Assembly (NCBI GenBank): GCA_017532355.1
Contig: JAFXJK010000084.1
Coordinates: 1 to 29,108, forward strand
DNA: 29,108 nt
Reading direction: 5' to 3'
Origin: Oscillospiraceae bacterium
Lineage (GTDB): Bacteria; Bacillota_A; Clostridia; Oscillospirales; JAAYXM01
How positions within the stretch are numbered: the stretch's first letter is position 1; each line of letters begins with the position of its first letter. A program made the position numbers and the translations under genes. Positions 23,661-29,108 of this stretch are shown here, piece by piece. Below the pieces are notes generated by a model, which saw only the letters and a program-made list of their open reading frames with translations, was not told the DNA's origin and ran no database searches.

Positions 23661-26657
23661 ATGAAGAGCTTTAAAAAGGTTCTTGCACTTGCACTTGTGT
23701 TTATGCTTTCGCTTTCACTTTTCGCAGGTGCGGTAGGGTTCACCGATGCAGCAGACATTAATGAGAATTATCAGGACGATGTAAATATGCTCGTTGAACT
23801 CGGCGTTCTCGGCGGATATCCGGACGGTTCTTTCCGCCCGAACGATAAGATTACAAGAGCAGAATTTGCCAAGATGGCATACGTGCTCAAGTACGGCGCA
23901 GACGATAACGGCGACCTCTTCGCAGGACAGCCGAGCGCATTCACTGACGTTGAAAACGATGCAAACGTTAAGTGGGCAAAGGGTTATATCAACTACTGCC
24001 ACAATCAGGGTATCGTTTCAGGTATCGGCAACAACAAATTCAACCCCAAAGGCAACGTAACCGTAGCTGAGGCGTCAAAGATGCTTCTCGTAATCCTCGG
24101 TTGCAATGCAGACAAGGAAGGCTTTAAGGGCAAAAACTGGTCTGCAAACACCGTTGCAAAGGCTATGGAACTCGGTCTCTTTGACGGTTGGAGCGGCGAT
24201 CCGACAGCTCCGGCATCGCGCCAGCTCGTTGCAAAGCTCATGCGTAATGCAATCTTCGCACCTATCTTCGTTTACAGCCCGATAACAGGTATCGGCTCGC
24301 AGTTCAACGCGCTTGACGGCGAGAAGAACCAGACTCTCGGCGAGCAGGTAATGGGACTTAAGCACGTAACAGGTATCGTAGTTGCAAATGAAAACTACGC
24401 TATCACAAAGGATGCTTCAGGCGAGGATATCACCGTTTCAAACGGTCCGGCAATCACAACTACCGAGAAGGATTCTGAGGAGAGCATAATCTATTATGAG
24501 ACTCAGAACACAAACGGAACAAAGGTCGGCTCAACAATCAAGATCGACCGTGCACTTTCCGACCGTCTCCTCGGCGCAAAGGTTGATGTTTACTTCAAGG
24601 CAGATAAGAACAATGTAAACCTCGCATATAACAATGTTGAGGTAATCGGAAACGTAATCGTAAGCTCCGATACAAAGATTTTCGATGTAACCTCAAGCGA
24701 TATCAAGATGATGCCGGACGGCAACTCCACAAGCTCGGCACTCATCACTCCGTATATCTCCTTTATGGCAGGAGGCAAGGAGTATCAGATAAAGGCATCT
24801 GCTTCTGCTGACAAGATTTCAAAGAACGCAAGCTACAATGAGCTTCACAACAAGGCGGAAGCTAACGACTTCTCGCAGTTCGCATACGTTGCAAGCTCAT
24901 CTCTTCGCGATGGCGGCACACTCTCTCACCCGAACGGCAATGACGCATTCTTCCAGAACATGGGCAAGGGCGGCGTTGCAACTTACAGATTCGTATCTAT
25001 CGACGGCGGCAGAACATTCTCCTATATGTTCAAGATGAACAATGCGGCAGACTCTGTTGCATTCGGCCAGGTCTCAGCAATCAGCGAATCAAAGAAGACA
25101 ATAACTCTTCCGAAGGTTGGCACGCTCGATTTTGAGGATGTAGTAATGAGCGAAGAGCTCAAGCGCGACGACTACGTTGTTTACTACTTCGCTGACGGCA
25201 AGCTCAACATCGAAAAGGTTTCCGAGGTCCGCGGTGCTCTTGAGAGCCTGAACGACGACGGCTCAGTAACAGTTGGCGGCGAGACTTACTTTGCAGACGA
25301 AAACCTCTGCCGTCAGCTTCTTTCCTACGGCTCACTCTCCGCGTTCTTCACAAACAACAAGGATGCTATGAAGGCAGGCACAATCTACCGCGTGCTTGGC
25401 AACACAATTCTTGATATCGAAGCTTCCGATGCAGAAGATATCGGCGAAAACATTGCCGTAATCCTCAATTCGAATTACGACGAAAAGCTTGATACGGCAT
25501 ACGTAAAGCTTGGCTTTGCGGATAACACAGAGGGAACTTACAAAATCGGCAAGTTCCACACAAGATATGCAGCAACCCCGAACCACGCTGATAACGACCG
25601 TCCGCAGGACTACGCAAACAATGCACGCTTTGGCTGGATTGTTGAGTACTCCATCCGCGAGGACGGAACGGTTGACCTCTCTCACCAGGATATGAAGGCT
25701 CTTGAAAAGGCAGGCGGCATTCGCACCCCGCGAACAGACAAGGAATACCAGATTGTTGACAAGTCCGTCTCAATCGACGGCAAGCGCTACTACGGCGACG
25801 AGAATTCAATCGTGTTCGTTCTCTACGGAAACCTCAAGGGTGATTATACGGATGAAAACTACAAGCCCGTAAAGGCTCGTGCATACAAGCTCGAAAGCCT
25901 TGTTGACTTGAAGTCAAAGGAAATCGAAGGTCTTTCAATCAATAACGCAGCTGTAACAAAGGCTCTTGGAAGTGCGCTTGTAAGCACAAAGGGATATTCA
26001 AACACTGTCCTTGCGGCAGCGATTACCCACGGTGATAACCTTGATAACATCACCTACAAGAACTCTGACTCCATCGCATACGTTGTTTCTGCAAAGCAGA
26101 TGTACAACGTCGCAACGGGAGCTCCGTACGCGAAGTTCACGCTCATCGGCGAGGACGGTCTCTTCGAGGTAACATCAATCGACGATGTAACAGACCTCAC
26201 CAACAACTCAATCTTCTCTGAAAGTGCAGGATATATCGGCAACATCAAGAACTACGAGAGCGGCACGGTTGTCCGCTATGCCCTCACGGCAGACGGCAAG
26301 CTCGGCGCAATCGATTCTGCAGGCGGTCTTGCATCCGATATGATGGCGGATCCGCAGGGCAAGATGTCAGGTCTCTTCTACGTCAACGCAGCTGATATCG
26401 TAAGCGACAGATTTATCTACTACAGCTCACTTTCTGCTCACAGCCTCGGCTCAGACGGAAGACTTGATGCAGACGAAACAAACTCACTTCTCCTTTCTGA
26501 GGACGGCTACAAGATTATAACAATCAACGACGGCGAATACGTCGGTAGCCACCTTGCAACGGTTCCGAGAAATCAGGAGATTGCAAAGGGCGCGTTCAAC
26601 GCAATCATCCAGCTTGAGGAAGGCGAGATTGTAAGAATCTTCTCATTCGAAAACTAA
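23661..26657 (+). CDS. Secreted SLH-domain (S-layer-type) protein
   Basis: 998 residues. Signal peptide: KKxxxK start, hydrophobic 7-21, likely cleavage after A22-G-A24. Two clear SLH domains at about 27-80 (GVLGGYPDGSFRPNDKITRA) and 94-147 (GIVSGIGNNKFNPKGNVTVA), and a weaker third at about 155-200. SLH modules bind secondary wall polymers, so the protein should sit on the cell surface. The remaining 800 residues are acidic and beta-rich, with no domain I recognise. Codon choice is strongly restricted (CTC, ATC, AAC, GAC), a sign of high expression. ATG 23661 has AAAGGAGG at 23644-23651 and is followed by the signal peptide; an in-frame ATG upstream overlaps the promoter. It may be the main S-layer protein, but that is not proven. 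Confidence 0.9.
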   Translation: MKSFKKVLALALVFMLSLSLFAGAVGFTDAADINENYQDDVNMLVELGVLGGYPDGSFRPNDKITRAEFAKMAYVLKYGADDNGDLFAGQPSAFTDVENDANVKWAKGYINYCHNQGIVSGIGNNKFNPKGNVTVAEASKMLLVILGCNADKEGFKGKNWSANTVAKAMELGLFDGWSGDPTAPASRQLVAKLMRNAIFAPIFVYSPITGIGSQFNALDGEKNQTLGEQVMGLKHVTGIVVANENYAITKDASGEDITVSNGPAITTTEKDSEESIIYYETQNTNGTKVGSTIKIDRALSDRLLGAKVDVYFKADKNNVNLAYNNVEVIGNVIVSSDTKIFDVTSSDIKMMPDGNSTSSALITPYISFMAGGKEYQIKASASADKISKNASYNELHNKAEANDFSQFAYVASSSLRDGGTLSHPNGNDAFFQNMGKGGVATYRFVSIDGGRTFSYMFKMNNAADSVAFGQVSAISESKKTITLPKVGTLDFEDVVMSEELKRDDYVVYYFADGKLNIEKVSEVRGALESLNDDGSVTVGGETYFADENLCRQLLSYGSLSAFFTNNKDAMKAGTIYRVLGNTILDIEASDAEDIGENIAVILNSNYDEKLDTAYVKLGFADNTEGTYKIGKFHTRYAATPNHADNDRPQDYANNARFGWIVEYSIREDGTVDLSHQDMKALEKAGGIRTPRTDKEYQIVDKSVSIDGKRYYGDENSIVFVLYGNLKGDYTDENYKPVKARAYKLESLVDLKSKEIEGLSINNAAVTKALGSALVSTKGYSNTVLAAAITHGDNLDNITYKNSDSIAYVVSAKQMYNVATGAPYAKFTLIGEDGLFEVTSIDDVTDLTNNSIFSESAGYIGNIKNYESGTVVRYALTADGKLGAIDSAGGLASDMMADPQGKMSGLFYVNAADIVSDRFIYYSSLSAHSLGSDGRLDADETNSLLLSEDGYKIITINDGEYVGSHLATVPRNQEIAKGAFNAIIQLEEGEIVRIFSFEN

Positions 26658-26677
26658 TAAAAGCCCCCTGAAAACAC

Positions 26678-26708
26678 AAGGCGGTAATCCGATAAGGATT
26701 ACCGCCTT
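26678..26708. terminator. Terminator between the SLH gene and the convergent MDR gene
   Basis: Perfect 13-base arms AAGGCGGTAATCC (26678-26690) and GGATTACCGCCTT (26696-26708), loop GATAA. The 3' side is AT-rich rather than a pure T run on the plus strand; the minus side continues into GTGTTTTC. Placed to serve both genes. Confidence 0.85.
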
Positions 26709-26731
26709 AATTATAATATTTGGTTTATATC

Positions 26732-27709
26732 TTACTGAACCTTAAGAACTACCTTACCTACGTTTTCACCGCGGTAAAGGATATCGTGTGCTGCCTCAGC
26801 TTCAGTAATCGGGAGGACCTTATGTACGGTGGGCTTTATCTCGCCTGTTGCTACTTTTCCCCAGACCTCGCTGACAAGCTTTGAAAGAATTTCAGCTTTC
26901 ATTTCAGGTGTGCGTGAACGAAGTGTGCTGCCGACAATTCTTATGTTCTTTTTGTAAATGTTCTTAAGCTCGATAGTTGTATTTGCTCCTGCAAGAGCTG
27001 CAATTACAATCCAACGGCAGCCGTATTTTACGTAGGGCAGGCAATCTCCGAGATTCTGACCGCCAAGGCAGTCGATGGCAATATCAATTGCTCTGCCTTC
27101 CTCTTCTTCCTTCTTGAGTACCTCAGGCAAGCTCTGAACTCTTGTATCAACAATGAGGTCTGCGCCGAGATGCTTGATACCTTCAGGATCGCTTATGACC
27201 GTTGTAACAACACGCAAGCCGAATGCTTTTGCCATGGGGATGACGACACTTGCAAGTCCGCTTGCGCCTGCCTGCATAAGCAATGTATCGCCTGCTTTTG
27301 CGTGTCCCTCGACAAACAGTTTAAGGTATGCTGTTGCAAATGCTTCAGGGATTGCCGCAGCTTCCGCCATAGTGCAATTTTCAGGCACCGGCATACACAT
27401 GACATATTTGACGGAAACAAATTCTGCATAACCGCCACCGCCGAGAAGTGCACAAACCTTATCGCCGATTTTGTAATTTGATTTTGCTTTTGCGCCGTCT
27501 GTCATTTCGACAATCTCGCCTGAAACTTCAAGGCCCATCCACTCCGGGCAGCCTTCAGGTGGGGGATAGTCACCCTCTCTTTGCATAAGGTCTGCGCGGT
27601 TGAGAGCCGCATATTCGACTTTCACCAAAACTTCGTCCTCGGCAAGAACGGGGTTCGGGACATCATCCCATCTTAAACTTCTGTCATCGTTTACAAGTAT
27701 TGCTTTCAT
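26732..27709 (-). CDS. Zinc-independent MDR quinone oxidoreductase-like protein
   Basis: 325 residues. N-terminal GroES-like fold (MKAILVNDDRSLRWDDVPNP; ALNRADLMQREGDYPPPEG; MGLEVSGEIVE) and a Rossmann NAD(P) domain with MQAGASGLASVVIPMAKAFG. The zinc-ligand residues of alcohol dehydrogenases are missing. The NRADLMQR-GxYPPP pattern matches the PIG3/quinone oxidoreductase branch, which reduces quinones or enones with NADPH. Minus-strand AGGAGG lies 9 bases before ATG. Divergent from the AraC-family gene with overlapping promoters, so it is a likely target of that regulator. Confidence 0.9.
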   Translation of the reverse strand: MKAILVNDDRSLRWDDVPNPVLAEDEVLVKVEYAALNRADLMQREGDYPPPEGCPEWMGLEVSGEIVEMTDGAKAKSNYKIGDKVCALLGGGGYAEFVSVKYVMCMPVPENCTMAEAAAIPEAFATAYLKLFVEGHAKAGDTLLMQAGASGLASVVIPMAKAFGLRVVTTVISDPEGIKHLGADLIVDTRVQSLPEVLKKEEEEGRAIDIAIDCLGGQNLGDCLPYVKYGCRWIVIAALAGANTTIELKNIYKKNIRIVGSTLRSRTPEMKAEILSKLVSEVWGKVATGEIKPTVHKVLPITEAEAAHDILYRGENVGKVVLKVQ

Positions 27710-27745
27710 TTTCAGTTTCCTCCTGCTCGCTTAATAGTTTTACTT

Positions 27746-27774
27746 ATTGTATCATCTTGTAAAATTCGATTCAA
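27746..27774 (-). promoter_or_regulatory. Promoter of the MDR oxidoreductase gene
   Basis: Minus strand TTGAAT (27774-27769), 17-base spacer, TACAAT (27751-27746). Overlaps the plus-strand promoter of the AraC-family gene. Confidence 0.6.
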
Positions 27775-27785
27775 TATGGTACACT
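27757..27785 (+). promoter_or_regulatory. Promoter of the AraC-family regulator gene
   Basis: TTGTAA (27757-27762), 17-base spacer, TACACT (27780-27785), a weaker match. It shares 18 bases with the divergent promoter, so one bound regulator could affect both. Confidence 0.5.
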
Positions 27786-27837
27786 GTAAAAAAAGTAACT
27801 ATTCTGCAATTATGCCGTGTAGGAGGTTTGGAAAAAG

Positions 27838-28596
27838 ATGCAGGACGGAAGAATATACGTCTCGGAGCTTTCCGTGTCAAAACACGTATTTGATAATTAT
27901 CACTTTTGCCGCGGTAACAGTAATCAGAGAAAATCACGTATCGGCGTTATAATGAAAGGCAGCGGAACTTATATCTATCTGAATAAAAAGCTCAATGTAA
28001 CCGAAGGAGATATCGTGTTCATCCCGGAAAACATATACTGTTATTCCGAGTGGCACGGAAGCCCTGAAATCGAAGTGATTTATGTGAGCTGCTTTATGCA
28101 CTACGAGCAATTTAGATATGAACCTCAAAAAATTTTTTGCGATAAAGAGATAAAGAACAACCTGTTGGAGATAGCAAATCTGTTGTCCGGAGATTATATT
28201 GAGGAATTGGAAGCGTATTCGCTGTTTTATAAGCTGCTGAAAAACGTAATCCCTCAAATGGTACGGTCAAACATTTCATACGATAAAACCCTGCAGACGG
28301 CAATTGAGTATATAACAGATAATTGGAACAATGACTTCTCTATTGGCAAATTAGCAAAAAAGTGTTGCGTCAGCGAATCGACTCTTTACCATCTGTTTCA
28401 GAAGGAATTGGGACAAACGCCAATAAGCTTTTTAAACTCCATCAAAATCAATATTGCAATAAAGTATCTGGAAAGCAGTAACTATTCTATCTCCACAATA
28501 AGTCGGATGGTTGGCTTCAATTCCGAAAACCATTTCAGGAAGGTGTTCAGAAGCGTCACGGAAACGACACCTTCGAAATTCAAAAAGAGACCGTAA
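27838..28596 (+). CDS. AraC-family transcriptional regulator
   Basis: 252 residues. An N-terminal cupin-like sensor (about 1-100; GVIMKGSGTYIYLNKKLNVT, EGDIVFIPENIYCY) and a C-terminal pair of helix-turn-helix units at about 167-188 (FSIGKLAKKCCVSESTLYHL) and 217-238 (ISTISRMVGFNSENHFRKVF). The C-terminus TTPSKFKKRP is the usual AraC/XylS end. ATG 27838 with AGGAGGT at 27821-27827. The gene uses more A/T-ending codons than the operons upstream, which could mean later acquisition or low expression. The ligand is unknown; divergence from the MDR gene suggests it controls that gene. Confidence 0.92.
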   Translation: MQDGRIYVSELSVSKHVFDNYHFCRGNSNQRKSRIGVIMKGSGTYIYLNKKLNVTEGDIVFIPENIYCYSEWHGSPEIEVIYVSCFMHYEQFRYEPQKIFCDKEIKNNLLEIANLLSGDYIEELEAYSLFYKLLKNVIPQMVRSNISYDKTLQTAIEYITDNWNNDFSIGKLAKKCCVSESTLYHLFQKELGQTPISFLNSIKINIAIKYLESSNYSISTISRMVGFNSENHFRKVFRSVTETTPSKFKKRP

Positions 28597-28625
28597 TCGC
28601 GTTTCGTTCCGATTACAATATACAT

Positions 28626-28655
28626 ACCGCGGTGCACATCTGCACCGCGGTTTTT
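28626..28655 (+). terminator. Rho-independent terminator after the AraC-family gene
   Basis: Perfect 11-base arms ACCGCGGTGCA (28626-28636) and TGCACCGCGGT (28641-28651), loop CATC, then TTTT. Confidence 0.95.
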
Positions 28656-28761
28656 AAAACTTACATATTATAATATATAAATATATGCGTATGCACAAAT
28701 GGCACAAACGGAAGAAGCGAAAAAGAGCGGTATTTTAGTCAAAATGTCGAAGCTTGAAAAA

Positions 28762-28816
28762 TTTGAAAAAAAGTTAAAAAAAGTTATTGACAAAGGGGGT
28801 AGAGAAGTGGTATAGT
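28762..28816 (+). promoter_or_regulatory. rRNA promoter P1 with A-tract upstream element
   Basis: TTGACA (28787-28792), 18-base spacer, TATAGT (28811-28816), preceded by TTTGAAAAAAA at 28762 and further A tracts typical of UP elements. First of two tandem promoters ahead of the rRNA leader. Confidence 0.8.
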
Positions 28817-28850
28817 ATTAAAGCACCTCGCGAGAGGGGGCACAAAAAGA

Positions 28851-28903
28851 TTTGAAAAAAATCGAAAAAAGTGCTTGACAACGCGGTGGTGCTGTGATAT
28901 AAT
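28851..28903 (+). promoter_or_regulatory. rRNA promoter P2, consensus with extended -10
   Basis: TTGACA (28875-28880), 17-base spacer, TATAAT (28898-28903) with TG at 28895-28896. It is preceded by TTTGAAAAAAA at 28851-28861, the same A-tract motif as P1 at nearly the same distance from -35. All 12 hexamer bases are consensus. Confidence 0.9.
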
Positions 28904-28909
28904 CAATAC

Positions 28910-29096
28910 TCGGTCGCGACTCCGGAAGGGGAGCGGCGGATGCGATTAAGAACGCACTTGTACCTTGTAAATTAAACAACGTAACAGACAACAACGCCGG
29001 CGCCTGATATAGGGTGGGCCCCATATCAGGTGCACAAAAAATAATTAACTTTGCTTGGAGCAAAGCTCAAAAAAAGATATCAATAAATGATATAAA
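28910..29096 (+). ncRNA. rRNA operon leader with boxA-like site and hairpins
   Basis: No coding potential. The stretch at 28960-28980 (ACCTTGTAAATTAAACAAC and neighbours) resembles the boxA-type sequence of Gram-positive rRNA leaders, where NusB/NusE bind. Hairpins: CCTGATAT (29003-29010)/ATATCAGG (29023-29030) with inner GGG/CCC; CTTTGC (29049-29054)/GCAAAG (29060-29065); and TATCA/TGATA at about 29078-29092. No T runs follow the first two, so they look like processing or antitermination structures rather than terminators. Confidence 0.7.
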
Positions 29097-29108
29097 TTTT
29101 TTAGAGAG
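29097..29108 (+). rRNA. Probable first bases of a 16S rRNA gene (cut by window end)
   Basis: The window ends ...TTTTTTAGAGAG, which matches what precedes TTTGATCCTGG at the start of clostridial 16S genes. Only about a dozen bases are visible, so the call rests mainly on the tandem rRNA-type promoters and leader before it. Confidence 0.45.

Noticed and set aside
28818..29063. Minus-strand 81-codon frame in the rRNA leader
   Set aside because: It overlaps two consensus promoters and leader hairpins; no ribosome site or family likeness.
1..29108. CRISPR arrays, tRNA genes, phage or transposase genes, defence systems
   Set aside because: No regularly spaced repeats, cloverleaf-like sequences, or matching protein motifs were found on reading both strands.

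Overview
The window is a gene-dense chromosomal segment of a low-to-mid GC member of the Bacillota, class Clostridia. The evidence is a WalRK-HI-J cluster, a class 1B PyrD/PyrK pair, an SLH-domain S-layer-type protein, AGGAGG ribosome sites with many TTG starts, and sigma-A promoters with 17-base spacers. An Oscillospiraceae-like gut or rumen lineage seems likely, but the sequence alone does not settle genus. I see no tRNA, CRISPR array, prophage or transposase. Nearly all of it is core-genome housekeeping.

Bases 1-6604 carry the 3' part of a UMP biosynthesis operon: carB (5' end cut by the window), pyrK, pyrD, pyrF, pyrE, pyrB. Most junctions overlap by 1-13 bases. The exception is a 191-base palindrome-rich spacer between pyrF and pyrE. 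PyrB carries a C-terminal four-cysteine zinc site that resembles the zinc domain of the ATCase regulatory chain PyrI, without PyrI's nucleotide-binding domain. A nested inverted-repeat structure and two terminators follow pyrB (6604-6815).

Bases 6867-14559 look like one transcription unit from a promoter at 6867: thiI, cinA, an ADP-ribose-type NUDIX hydrolase, then walR, walK, walH and walI. thiI is interrupted by an in-frame TAA where Ser is expected; the reading frame continues to 8097. A second promoter at 14597 drives murA. After a terminator, walJ, rlmH and a phosphohexomutase follow. This links cell-wall sensing, peptidoglycan precursor synthesis, ribosome modification and sugar-phosphate supply.

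Bases 19108-23379 form a minus-strand operon read from 23379 downward: serine hydrolase of the beta-lactamase fold, YgjV-type membrane protein, DUF4432 aldose-epimerase-like protein, cytoplasmic SGNH hydrolase, and dusB. It shares a bidirectional terminator with the convergent phosphohexomutase.

Bases 23580-26708 hold a strongly expressed-looking SLH-domain secreted protein with a near-consensus promoter and a small 5' UTR hairpin. A quinone-oxidoreductase-like MDR gene (minus) and an AraC-family regulator (plus) are divergent with overlapping promoters. Bases 28660-29108 are the promoter and leader region of an rRNA operon: two tandem near-consensus promoters, a boxA-like stretch and hairpins. 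The last bases match the very start of a 16S rRNA gene.
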